A DNA stretch of 64,000 nucleotides from an uncultured Sphingomonadales bacterium (lineage in GTDB: Bacteria; Pseudomonadota; Alphaproteobacteria; Sphingomonadales; Sphingomonadaceae), in contig CAIMDB010000008.1 in NCBI GenBank assembly GCA_903839675.1, forward strand, positions 62,001 to 126,000, written 5' to 3'. The notes beneath the pieces were generated by a model that ran no database searches, was not told where the DNA came from, and saw only the letters and a program-made list of their open reading frames with translations. A program made the translations under genes and the position numbers. Positions 39,468 to 48,789 of this stretch are shown here, in pieces (the first letter of the stretch is position 1; the number at the start of each line of letters is the position of its first letter).

Positions 39468-40207
39468 CGGGCAAGCTAACCGACAAAGTCATCTTCATCA
39501 CCGGCGCCGCCTCCGGCATCGGCAAGGCAACTGCAGACGCCGTCCGCGCCGAAGGTGGGGTTGTGGCGGCCGCCGATATTGGCCCGATCGAAGGGCTCGG
39601 CAACAGGGACACCAGCTACAGTCTGGACGTAACCGACGAAGCCGCAACGAAGCAGGCGGTCGCTGCCGCCTTGAAACATTATGGCCGCATCGACGGCCTG
39701 ATGACGTGCGCGGGCATCTCCATTTCCGGAACCGTCACCCATTTCGACCTTGCGGACTGGGACCATGCTCTGGCTGTCAACCTGACAGGCACCATGCTCT
39801 CCGTTCGTACGGTCATGCCCCACATGGTTGCCGCAGGGCGGGGGTCAATCGTGACGGTATCGAGCATCTACGGCATCACCGGCTGCCAAGGAAACACGCC
39901 TTATAACGTGACCAAGGGCGCGGTTCTCCAGCTCACGCGCAGCCTCGCTGCCGATTATGGCGCCGCAGGCGTGCGCGTAAACGCGGTCAGCCCCGGCTTC
40001 ATAGAAACGCCGATGACCGAAATGTTGCAGCACGAAAGCCCGGTGCGCACCGCGTTCATCAATATGCATCTTCTGAAGCGCCCTGGACGTCCGGAAGAAG
40101 TCGCAAAAGTCGCCGCATTTTTGCTGTCAGATGAGGCGTCGTTTGTTACGGGTGCAAACATTCCTGTTGACGGAGGCTTTTCTGCCGCGCAGGTCATCTT
40201 GCCTTGA
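39464..40207 (+). CDS. SDR family oxidoreductase
   Basis: GTG start (GTGA overlap) VTGKLTDKVIFITGAASGIGKA; YNVTK. Confidence 0.92.
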   Translation: MTGKLTDKVIFITGAASGIGKATADAVRAEGGVVAAADIGPIEGLGNRDTSYSLDVTDEAATKQAVAAALKHYGRIDGLMTCAGISISGTVTHFDLADWDHALAVNLTGTMLSVRTVMPHMVAAGRGSIVTVSSIYGITGCQGNTPYNVTKGAVLQLTRSLAADYGAAGVRVNAVSPGFIETPMTEMLQHESPVRTAFINMHLLKRPGRPEEVAKVAAFLLSDEASFVTGANIPVDGGFSAAQVILP

Positions 40208-40716
40208 GTGGTGCACAGGGAGCCCCGTCAAAGAACATGACATCAGATTTCGTCGTCGACGATATTGACCGCAGTATTGTTGATCAGCTGCGCATCAACG
40301 GTCGGGCAACCAACCAGCAGATTGCCGACCATCTTGGCCTGACGGCAACGACTGTCTCGTCGCGCATCCGGCGGATGGAAGACGCGAACCAGCTTCGCGT
40401 CGTCGCCGTTTCCGACTTTTCGGCGCATGGCTATAATGTATTGATGGAAGTGGCCATCGAAGTGGACGGGCGCGCTGCATCTGATGTGGCCGCCGATCTT
40501 GCGAAGTTCCCCGAAGTCTTTGCGGCGCACGTCGTGACGGGGCGCTACGACATCGACATGCTCGTCGTGCTGCGCGATTTTGATGAACTGCCGGGTCTCC
40601 TTCTCGACAAATTCTCGCAGGTCGCCGGTATCCGGTCGATGATGCCAGCGATTGCCGTGGACGTGATCAAGTATAAATTCGACGTCGCTCCGATTGAAGA
40701 ACAGGTCCCCGCATGA
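40204..40716 (+). CDS. Lrp/AsnC family transcriptional regulator
   Basis: DDIDRSIVDQLRINGRATNQQIADHLGLTATTVSSRIRRME; start TTG 40204 or ATG 40237. Confidence 0.9.
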   Translation: MSGAQGAPSKNMTSDFVVDDIDRSIVDQLRINGRATNQQIADHLGLTATTVSSRIRRMEDANQLRVVAVSDFSAHGYNVLMEVAIEVDGRAASDVAADLAKFPEVFAAHVVTGRYDIDMLVVLRDFDELPGLLLDKFSQVAGIRSMMPAIAVDVIKYKFDVAPIEEQVPA

Positions 40717-41204
40717 CAGCGCCACAGCTTGATGATCTGGACCGCCAGTTGATTGACATCCTGTCCAAGGATGCCCGCGTCTCCAATCGGAAGATCGCGG
40801 CGGACCTTGGCGTGACTGAAGGGACAGTGCGGGGCCGCATCAAGCGTCTCCAGCAGGATGGCTTGATCGCCTTTACCGCCATCACCGGCTTCAGCCTCAG
40901 CAACCACGCAAAGCTCGCTTTCATCGGCGTGCAGGCGGAAGTGGGTCGCGTGCGCGATGTCGCGCGTCAGATCGCGGAGATGCCGCTGGTCACAGGCGTC
41001 ATGATCACGATGGGGCAGTTTAACATCCTCGCCATCTGCGTTTTTGACGAACTTGAGAATCTGGTTGAGCAAGCCTCCGACCCCATTTTGTCGATCTCCG
41101 GCGTCCATCATGTGGAAACGTCAATCGCGGTCAAAACGCTCAAATATAATCCGCGCGTGGTACGGATCACCGAGAAGGACCGTGTGATCGACAACGGTGA
41201 TTGA
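40713..41204 (+). CDS. Lrp/AsnC family transcriptional regulator
   Basis: DDLDRQLIDILSKDARVSNRKIAADLGVTEGTVRGRIKRLQ; 4-nt overlap with the preceding regulator. Confidence 0.9.
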   Translation: MTAPQLDDLDRQLIDILSKDARVSNRKIAADLGVTEGTVRGRIKRLQQDGLIAFTAITGFSLSNHAKLAFIGVQAEVGRVRDVARQIAEMPLVTGVMITMGQFNILAICVFDELENLVEQASDPILSISGVHHVETSIAVKTLKYNPRVVRITEKDRVIDNGD

Positions 41205-41348
41205 GGGACTTCGCGTAATTCAACTCGGCCAATTTTACGCAAAACAGGATTAGCGTGTTCGTTTTTGTCACAAACACAAAAGCGGTGTTGCACTAAGGCT
41301 ACGTTTTGAGTTATCTCCTTCGTCAACGAGAGTTTGAGGAGAACCATC

Positions 41349-42428
41349 ATGGCAAAGACAGCCGATTACGGCCTGGGCGAACATACCTTTCCCCGTGGCT
41401 GGTTCATGGTGGCAACCTCAGATGAAGTGACGACGACTCCTGTGGCCGTCCGCTATTTTGGCGAAGAGATGGTGCTCTATCGCGGCGGCTCAGGCCGGGT
41501 GTTTCTCGTGGAAGCCTTCTGCCCGCATATGGGCACGCATCTTGCCAAGAACACATCCTCTTATGTCGTTGTCGATAAGGAACATGTCGAAGGCGACAAT
41601 ATCCGCTGCCCCTATCATGGCTGGCGTTTCGGCCCAGATGGCCGCTGCAATGACATTCCTTATTCGCCTGCGCCCATCCCCAAGGCGGCCTGCCTCAAAA
41701 GCTGGAAGGTATTGGAACGTGCCGGCTGCATCTGGGCTTGGCACGATGCCGAGGGCGGCGAGCCGGACTATGATGTGCCCCCGTTTGTACAATGGGACCA
41801 GCCAAGCTGGGTAAACTGGTCTGTCGAACCGCTCGGCGAACTCGCCTGCCACCCGCAGGAGGTTCTCGACAACATGACGGACAAGGGCCACCTGCAACCG
41901 GTCCACGGCTCCATCGATATGGTCAAGTTCGAGAACGAGTTTGACGGCCATGTCTGCCGCCAGATCCTGACTGCCGGACACAAAACGCTGGCAGGCGAAG
42001 GCGTAGAGCCAATGACCAACGACACTTGGTATACAGGCCCAGGCATCCTTCAGTCCGTCATGATCGGTGAATATCCATCGCACATGCTGATCACCCACAC
42101 CCCGGTGGACGATGGTGTGATCAAGGTTTGGTATGGCCTGTTCGTGAAGGTGAAGAACGACGTTCCGACGGCCGCGGATATTGAATTGGCCAAGGGCTAT
42201 GAAAAGGCGGGCGTCGCCGCCTTTTCGCAGGACTTTGAGATATGGGCCCATAAGCGCCCCTGCCTCAACCCGATGATGGTCAAGGGCGATGGCCCGTTCG
42301 ACAAACTGCGCATCTGGTACAAGCAGTTCTACAATGACCGCGCCCGCGCAGGTGAATTCCAGGCGCGCGCAAACGGCCACTATGTGACGCGTGGTACGCT
42401 GGATGCACCTTGGGATCAGGTCGCCTGA
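41349..42428 (+). CDS. Rieske [2Fe-2S] oxygenase, KshA-like
   Basis: CPHMGTHL...CPYHGWRF and NMTDKGHLQPVH. Confidence 0.88.
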   Translation: MAKTADYGLGEHTFPRGWFMVATSDEVTTTPVAVRYFGEEMVLYRGGSGRVFLVEAFCPHMGTHLAKNTSSYVVVDKEHVEGDNIRCPYHGWRFGPDGRCNDIPYSPAPIPKAACLKSWKVLERAGCIWAWHDAEGGEPDYDVPPFVQWDQPSWVNWSVEPLGELACHPQEVLDNMTDKGHLQPVHGSIDMVKFENEFDGHVCRQILTAGHKTLAGEGVEPMTNDTWYTGPGILQSVMIGEYPSHMLITHTPVDDGVIKVWYGLFVKVKNDVPTAADIELAKGYEKAGVAAFSQDFEIWAHKRPCLNPMMVKGDGPFDKLRIWYKQFYNDRARAGEFQARANGHYVTRGTLDAPWDQVA

Positions 42429-42437
42429 CATCCGTGA

Positions 42438-42464
42438 CATTTGCGCATCACAAATGCGCAAATG
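42438..42464. promoter_or_regulatory. Inverted repeat CATTTGCGCAT-CACAA-ATGCGCAAATG
   Basis: Perfect 11-bp arms directly after the Rieske stop, no T-tract; upstream of the third TonB receptor. Confidence 0.7.
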
Positions 42465-42605
42465 CCGCACATGAACCCACGAAGTTCAATTGATGCGTAA
42501 TTTGAATTGACATTTTCTACGCCATTTGAGATTCAGTCCTCCGTATAGAGAATCTTGGCCAGATGAGCGGAACACCCGCCATCGCCAACGAGGGGAGGAC
42601 CGAAG

Positions 42606-45176
42606 GTGAAGACTTTCAATCGTGTATTTGGTGCAACTTTGTTTGCGGGCGTTAGCGCGCTCAGCATGTCAACGCAGGCTCTTGCGCAAGCCGCAGAAGA
42701 TGCCAGCTCAGGCGGTCTCGACGAAATCATCGTGACGGCACAGAAGCGCGGCGAAAACCTGCAGAAGACGCCTTTGGCGATTTCCGCCATTTCTTCGGAG
42801 CAGCTTGATCTCCAGCAGATCGCAGAAGCCAAAGATCTTGGCGCGCTTGCTCCGAACGTCTCGGTCGTCGGCGCAACAACCAACGCAACGGCAATGGTTC
42901 TCACCATCCGCGGCATCCCAACAGCAGCTGACGAAACGCAAGGCTATGACTCTCCCATCGGCATCTATGTCGACGGTGTCTACATGGCCCGTTCGTCCGC
43001 TTCGACCTTCGAAGTTGCTGACGTGGAGCGCGTTGAAGTGTTGCGCGGTCCGCAGGGCACCCTCTTTGGTCGCAACACGACCGGTGGTGCTGTCAACTTC
43101 ATCACGCGTCTGCCCGATGATGAAGGCAGCATGGCGATCCGTGTCGGCGGCGGCAATTATGGCCAGCTTGTCGGCCGCGCCATTCTGAACTCAGGCGATC
43201 TCGGCGGCATCAAGATGTCGCTTGGCGGCCTCTATAAGAAGCGCAACGGCGTCGTTGACAACATCCTTGAGCCGCGGAAAAGTCGTGACCCGGGTGCGCA
43301 GAGCACAACGGCAGTGCGCTTTGCAGCGACCGCCGATCTGGCCGACAACATTACGCTCACCAACATCTTCGATTGGTCGAAGATCAATGGTCTGGCGGGC
43401 TACAACCAGCTTGCCGCCGTCGGCACCGGTGCGTTTCTTCCTAACTACACCATCGGTGGCAGCACGTTTGCCGCGGTCCAGCCGGCGAATGTCCTTGGAT
43501 ATCTGAACTCGGCGACATCGCTCGAAGCGGGTTGTGGCACGCCTGTGTCGCAGATTTCTTCGACACGCCGTGACACGGTGTGCAGCAACACCTCCGGCCT
43601 TTCGACCGATAAGCTGTGGGGCAATATGACCCGCCTGACGGCTGAATTTGATGGCGTCACGGTGCGTTCCACGACGGCATTCCGCCACTGGACCAACCTG
43701 ATCCGTGGCAACGACATCGATGGCATGGGCACGATCAGCGGCCCCGCCTTCTCGAACACGACAGTGTTGAATGGTTTTCCAGTTGGCGTATTGAGCCTCT
43801 TCCAACCCCCAGGGACCGCTGCATTCCTCGCGTCGCAGTCCGTGCCGCGCACGTCGCAGGACTTGTTCAACTCGGCCAATGACCGCAGGCAGAAGCAGTT
43901 CAGCCAGGAAGTTGAAATCCTGTCGAACAATGACGGCCCGTTCCAGTGGGTTGTCGGTGGCTTCTACTTTAAGGAAAGCGGCCACGAGCGGAACAACCAG
44001 AACTTCCTGTTCGTGCTCGACACCAATCAGGCCGTGTTCACGCCAACGTCATTCGGACCGCTTGCACCGACACTCCAGGCGGCAAACCCGGCCCGCTATC
44101 GCGGTTTGGCACAGGCAACCGTTCTTGATTATAACGCCTCGGGTGAATCCTACGCCGTTTACGGTCAGGGCACGTATCGCTTTGGCGAAGAAGAGCAGTT
44201 CGGGGTAACCTTCGGCATGCGTTACAGCTGGGACAGCAAGACGTTCCAGATCAATCAGAATGGCGCCGCGCCCTTCACGATCCCGGCACAAATTGCGATC
44301 AACGGCGGCGCAAAGAAGTTCAACGCGCCAACGGGCAACCTGACGTTTGACTATCGCGCCAATGAGGACATCAACCTCTACGCCCGCGTCGCACGTGGCT
44401 ATCGCTCAGGCGGTTTCAACGCGCGTCAGACGGTCACCTTCAATGCGGCCGACGCTACCAAAAACTTCCCGCTGACACCGTTTAATGAAGAAACGATCGA
44501 CGCCTATGAAGTTGGCTTCAAGACCGAATTCAACCGTCGCATCCGTTTGAACGGCTCGCTGTTCTACAATGTCTACAAGGATCAGCTGGTGACCCTGCCA
44601 ATCCCGATCACCGGTGGCGGCAGCTTCGGCAACGCAGTGGTCAACGCCGGTAAGACAAACTATTACGGCCTAGAACTGGAAGGACGCTTTGCCGTCACGG
44701 ACAATTTCTCGCTGGATGGTGCATTCGGTTACGTGAAGGTCGATCCGGTTGATTTCCCACAGGCTACGACGACACCTGGTGTCACCGCGAACACCGCGGA
44801 CGTGTTCAAGCCAGGCTATGCGCCGAAGTACACAGCCAATGTCGGCGCTACGTACGTTCAGGAAATCGGAGCCTCTAAGCTGACAGCTCGCGTCGGGTAC
44901 AACTACACGTCTGAGTTCTACATGTTCGGCAACCCGATCACGTCGCCTTTCTCAGAACAGACCAAGGGCGATGCCCGCGGTCTGGTTGATGGCCAGATCC
45001 GTGTCGACAACGTTCTGGGCAGTGCCGCTGAAGGCCTGAACCTGACATTGTGGGGTAAGAACCTGACCAACAAGGAATATGTCGTCCGTTCGATTGACTT
45101 CGGCGCCTTGGGTTACGCAACCACCATCTACGGTGATCCGCGCACCTATGGCCTGACGCTCGACATGAAGTTCTAA
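42606..45176 (+). CDS. TonB-dependent receptor
   Basis: GTG start; signal peptide; EIIVTAQKRGENLQKTP, VEVLRGPQGTLFGRNTTGGAVNF, C-terminal YGLTLDMKF. Confidence 0.95.
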   Translation: MKTFNRVFGATLFAGVSALSMSTQALAQAAEDASSGGLDEIIVTAQKRGENLQKTPLAISAISSEQLDLQQIAEAKDLGALAPNVSVVGATTNATAMVLTIRGIPTAADETQGYDSPIGIYVDGVYMARSSASTFEVADVERVEVLRGPQGTLFGRNTTGGAVNFITRLPDDEGSMAIRVGGGNYGQLVGRAILNSGDLGGIKMSLGGLYKKRNGVVDNILEPRKSRDPGAQSTTAVRFAATADLADNITLTNIFDWSKINGLAGYNQLAAVGTGAFLPNYTIGGSTFAAVQPANVLGYLNSATSLEAGCGTPVSQISSTRRDTVCSNTSGLSTDKLWGNMTRLTAEFDGVTVRSTTAFRHWTNLIRGNDIDGMGTISGPAFSNTTVLNGFPVGVLSLFQPPGTAAFLASQSVPRTSQDLFNSANDRRQKQFSQEVEILSNNDGPFQWVVGGFYFKESGHERNNQNFLFVLDTNQAVFTPTSFGPLAPTLQAANPARYRGLAQATVLDYNASGESYAVYGQGTYRFGEEEQFGVTFGMRYSWDSKTFQINQNGAAPFTIPAQIAINGGAKKFNAPTGNLTFDYRANEDINLYARVARGYRSGGFNARQTVTFNAADATKNFPLTPFNEETIDAYEVGFKTEFNRRIRLNGSLFYNVYKDQLVTLPIPITGGGSFGNAVVNAGKTNYYGLELEGRFAVTDNFSLDGAFGYVKVDPVDFPQATTTPGVTANTADVFKPGYAPKYTANVGATYVQEIGASKLTARVGYNYTSEFYMFGNPITSPFSEQTKGDARGLVDGQIRVDNVLGSAAEGLNLTLWGKNLTNKEYVVRSIDFGALGYATTIYGDPRTYGLTLDMKF

Positions 45177-45194
45177 ACACTTCAGCGACAGCAC

Positions 45195-45231
45195 AAAAAA
45201 AGGGGCCGGGAGGAAACTCCCGGCCCTTTTT
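45195..45231. terminator. Rho-independent terminator (possibly bidirectional)
   Basis: AAAAAAA-G-GGGCCGGGAG-GAAA-CTCCCGGCCC-TTTTT between convergent genes; perfect 10-bp stem 45203-45212/45217-45226. Confidence 0.95.
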
Positions 45232-45255
45232 CATTGTGCGGTGAACCGGCGGAGG

Positions 45256-46008
45256 TCAGTCCGCTGTCGCGCCGCCATCAACCACCAGCGGGTGGCCGGT
45301 CACGAAGCTCGCCTGATCTGAACAGAGCCACATCACGGCAGAGGCAATCTCCTCCGCCTTCCCCATCCGACCCATCGGCGTCATGCCGTCGAGGATCTTC
45401 TTCATCTCAGGATTGGCGGTCAGCGGCGCAGTCATCGGTGTTTCGATGACGCCGGGGCAAACGCAGTTGACGCGGATGCCCGCCTGTGCCCAGCGGAGCG
45501 CGCCATGGCGGGTCAGACCGACCACACCATGCTTGGACGCGGTATAACCCGGCTGCGCACCATTGCCGACAAGGCCGTTGATCGACGCGGTGTTCACGAT
45601 CGCGCCCTTGCCCTGCGCCATCATGACTTCGGCTTCTTCGCGCATGCACATCATCACGCCGGTCAGGTTGATGCCCATGCTGCGCGCCCAAACGTCATCG
45701 TCATACTCGTTCGAACCGAGATTGTTGATGCCTGCATTGTTGAGCGCAAAGTCGAGGCGGCCATATTCAGAGACAGCGCGCGCAACGAGGGCTTTCACGT
45801 CAGCACCGCTGGACACGTCACAGCGCTGGAACACGGCCTTGCCACCTGCCGCAGCGATGAGAGCAACAGTTTCTTCTCCGCCCGCTTCATTGACGTCTGA
45901 AACAACCACGGAAGCCCCCGATGCCGCAAAGGCCAATGCGCTGGCCCGTCCGATGCCTCCGCTTGCGCCGGTCACGAGCGCGAATTTCCCCTCAAATCCG
46001 TAATTCAT
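45256..46008 (-). CDS. SDR family oxidoreductase
   Basis: MNYGFEGKFALVTGASGGIGRA, NNAGI, YTASK. Confidence 0.92.
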   Translation of the reverse strand: MNYGFEGKFALVTGASGGIGRASALAFAASGASVVVSDVNEAGGEETVALIAAAGGKAVFQRCDVSSGADVKALVARAVSEYGRLDFALNNAGINNLGSNEYDDDVWARSMGINLTGVMMCMREEAEVMMAQGKGAIVNTASINGLVGNGAQPGYTASKHGVVGLTRHGALRWAQAGIRVNCVCPGVIETPMTAPLTANPEMKKILDGMTPMGRMGKAEEIASAVMWLCSDQASFVTGHPLVVDGGATAD

Positions 46009-46025
46009 CAGACATCCTTTCTTGC

Positions 46026-46059
46026 TTTGCGTAATCTGACGCATAAGATGTAACGCAAA
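46026..46059. promoter_or_regulatory. TGCGTAA-class dyad between divergent SDR and OYE genes
   Basis: TTTGCGTAATCTGACGCATAAGATGTAACGCAAA; inner TGCGT-N6-ACGCA and outer TTTGCGT/ACGCAAA. Confidence 0.6.
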
Positions 46060-46095
46060 TCATGGTCAATCACTGATTGGCGCGAGAGGATTCGA

Positions 46096-47172
46096 ATGAG
46101 CGACCCCCTTTTCACCCCTATTACCCTTGGTGCGCTCAAGCTGTCCAACCGCATCGCCATGTCCCCCATGACGCGCGACCGGGCGGGGCCCGACGACGTG
46201 CCCAACGACATGATGGTGGAGTATTACCGGCAGCGGGCCTCCGCTGGCCTCATCGTCACGGAAGGCGTTCAACCGAGCGCGGTCGGCAAGGGATATTGGC
46301 GCACACCGGGCATTTATTCAAAAGCCCAGATCGACGGATGGGCGCGCGTTGCCGAGGCCGTTCATGCCGAAGGCGGGCAGATCGTGATGCAGATCATGCA
46401 TTGCGGCCGTGTCGTGGTCGCTGCCAATCGCGGCTATGAGGCGGACGTCATCGCGCCGTCTGCTTTGCCCTGTCCGGACAAGGTTCCGGGGCCAGATGGG
46501 GTCCCTGCCGAAACAGCGATGCCGCGCGCGCTTGCAGCCGGCGAGCTTCCCGCCCTTGCCGAGGAATTTGCGACCGCCGCCCGCAACGCCCGCGCGGCGG
46601 GGATCGATGGCATCGAACTTCATGCCTCCAGCGGCTATCTCATCAACCAGTTCCTCAACCCCGCCAGCAATCACCGCACCGATGACTTTGGCGGATCGCC
46701 TGAAAACCGCATCCGCTTCCCGGTGATGGTCCTAAAGGCACTGTCGGATGCCATTGGTGCGGACCGCGTCGGCCTGCGCTTTTCGCCGGGAAATCCCTAT
46801 AATGGCATGGATGTTTCTGACCCGGCGGCCACCTTCATCCCGCTCCTTAAAGCCACTGCGCCGCTCAATTTGGCCTATCTCCATGTGCTCGACATGGGGC
46901 TGGCCGATCTCGACACACTGGCCATGGTGCGGGACCACAGCACCACACCCATCATCGTCAACAACATGCTGACGGCGGAGGCAGGCCGTGCGCTGATCGA
47001 TGCTGGACGGGCCGACGCGGTTAGCTTTGGTCGGCCCTTTATCGCCAACCCCGATCTTGTCGCACGCCTCCAGGTGGGCGCGCCGCTGGCGAAACCGGAT
47101 TATACCAAACTCTATACCGGCGAAGCGCAAGGCTACACCGATTACCCCGCGCTGGATGCCACGGCTGGATAA
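46096..47172 (+). CDS. NADH:flavin oxidoreductase / Old Yellow Enzyme family
   Basis: SDPLFTPITLGALKLSNRIAMSPMTRDRAG, QIMHCGRV, GIDGIELHASSGYLINQFLNPASNHRTDDFGGSPENR. Confidence 0.94.
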   Translation: MSDPLFTPITLGALKLSNRIAMSPMTRDRAGPDDVPNDMMVEYYRQRASAGLIVTEGVQPSAVGKGYWRTPGIYSKAQIDGWARVAEAVHAEGGQIVMQIMHCGRVVVAANRGYEADVIAPSALPCPDKVPGPDGVPAETAMPRALAAGELPALAEEFATAARNARAAGIDGIELHASSGYLINQFLNPASNHRTDDFGGSPENRIRFPVMVLKALSDAIGADRVGLRFSPGNPYNGMDVSDPAATFIPLLKATAPLNLAYLHVLDMGLADLDTLAMVRDHSTTPIIVNNMLTAEAGRALIDAGRADAVSFGRPFIANPDLVARLQVGAPLAKPDYTKLYTGEAQGYTDYPALDATAG

Positions 47173-47219
47173 CGGGACCAACGTCGGCCAACAAAACAAC
47201 AAAAGAGAGGAATGCTGCC

Positions 47220-47750
47220 ATGACCTTCACACTTCAGCAGCTGTCTGATCTGGAAGAGATCCGTCAGCTGAAACACAAGTATTTCCGCTGCATTGATACC
47301 GGTAATGAAACAGAACTAGCGGAAGTGTTCGCCGATGATGTGTCCATCGATTTGCGCGGCGGCGGATACCGGCTGCAGGTCTCCGGCAAGGAGAACATGA
47401 TCAATTTCATCGCCTCCAGCTTCAATTCAGATGTGATTGCCATGCACCATGGCCATACGCCGGAAATCCGCTTTACCGGCCCTGATACAGCCGAAGGCAC
47501 CTGGTATCTGGAAGACCGTTTCATCAGCCTGGAACGGATGGATGATACCGTCGGGGCGGCTCTCTATCATGACCGCTATGTGCGGACAGAGGCGGGCTGG
47601 AAAGTGCAGTATAGCGAATATGACCGGGTCTATGAAATTGTCCGGCCCATCGACCCCAAGGAAGACATTCGCGCCCATATGCTGGCCAAGACGGGCCGCA
47701 AGCCTGAAGCCCGTGTTGATACGACGCAGTGGCTTGAATGGTTTGAGTAA
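47220..47750 (+). CDS. SnoaL/NTF2-like family protein
   Basis: LQQLSDLEEIRQLKHKYFRCIDTGNETELAEVFADDVSIDL. Confidence 0.82.
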   Translation: MTFTLQQLSDLEEIRQLKHKYFRCIDTGNETELAEVFADDVSIDLRGGGYRLQVSGKENMINFIASSFNSDVIAMHHGHTPEIRFTGPDTAEGTWYLEDRFISLERMDDTVGAALYHDRYVRTEAGWKVQYSEYDRVYEIVRPIDPKEDIRAHMLAKTGRKPEARVDTTQWLEWFE

Positions 47751-47794
47751 GAAGCCGGTGCAGGTGAGGCCGATATTGCCTGTCTAGTGCTGTG

Positions 47795-48703
47795 TTAGCC
47801 GTCCCGGCCCGAACCAAATCGCTGGATCAGCCAGCTTCTGAATACTGCGATGACAGGATCAGACAGGTCATCCGCGTGGAGCTTGAGATAATAGCCGTAG
47901 CCGTCTTCCATGACGGTATCGAACGGCATGATCAAACGGCCCTGCGCAATTTCCCCTGCAAACATGTCGACGTCCCCCAGCAGGACGCCGCTGGCTGCCA
48001 TCGCATATTGGGCCGCAGCAATCGCCGTATCGAACGCAACGCCGTTTGACGTGTTGATCTGCGCGCCGATCTGGTGCGCGTAAGAGGACCAGAGCAAGTC
48101 GCGCGGCTGACCGTCCAGCTTGATGTGCAAAAGCTCATGCTTATCGAGAAAGTCTGCCTGCGATTGGCCGTCCACCGCTTTCGCCGTCTCGGGAGAGCAA
48201 AGCGGCGCCACGCGCACCATCCGCAACAGGTCCGTCACCTGATCATCGACATTGGGCCGGTCATAGACAATTGCCATGTCCAGCGCGGTCGCCGGAAGAC
48301 CGGTGACGTTGGAGCTTGATACATCCACGCGGATATCCGGATATTCGAGGCGAAAATCCCGCAAAATCGGCAAAAACTGCTGCTGGAGCAAGGACGGCGG
48401 AATGTGAATGCGGACGGTCCGCTGGGCCATGCGGTCATCGCGGATAGCGTTGATCGTCTGTTCGATACGGTCCAGGCTCTTCGTCACAACGGGAAGCAAT
48501 TCCGCACCAGCCGCCGTTAAAACGAGGCCGGAGGCTTCGCGTTCAAACAACTGTTTGCCGAGCAGTTCTTCAAGCCCGCTGACATGTCTGCTCATCGCGC
48601 TTTGCGAAACAGATAGCGCGGCCGCCCCCACCGTGAAGCTGTTGTTCTGCCCTACGGCCTCAAACGCCCGCAGCGCATTGAGCGGGAGCCACCGACGGTT
48701 AAT
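47795..48703 (-). CDS. LysR family transcriptional regulator, apparently with a non-canonical start codon
   Basis: NRRWLPLNALRAFEAVGQNNSFTVGAAALSVSQSAMSRHVSGLEELLGKQLFERE; the in-frame extension past the called GTG (48631) contains the rest of the HTH but no ATG/GTG/TTG; ATT at 48703 proposed. Confidence 0.75.
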   Translation of the reverse strand: MNRRWLPLNALRAFEAVGQNNSFTVGAAALSVSQSAMSRHVSGLEELLGKQLFEREASGLVLTAAGAELLPVVTKSLDRIEQTINAIRDDRMAQRTVRIHIPPSLLQQQFLPILRDFRLEYPDIRVDVSSSNVTGLPATALDMAIVYDRPNVDDQVTDLLRMVRVAPLCSPETAKAVDGQSQADFLDKHELLHIKLDGQPRDLLWSSYAHQIGAQINTSNGVAFDTAIAAAQYAMAASGVLLGDVDMFAGEIAQGRLIMPFDTVMEDGYGYYLKLHADDLSDPVIAVFRSWLIQRFGSGRDG

Positions 48704-48789
48704 TGTGCCCTTGTTCTGAATGGGATGGCCCTTCGGGGAATGAGAGGTTTCTGGACACGATCAATAGACCGACATTTTGTTATGAGGCC

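Noticed and set aside
42507-42535. TTGACA as a sigma-70 -35 box upstream of the third TonB receptor
   Set aside because: No convincing -10 hexamer at suitable spacing.
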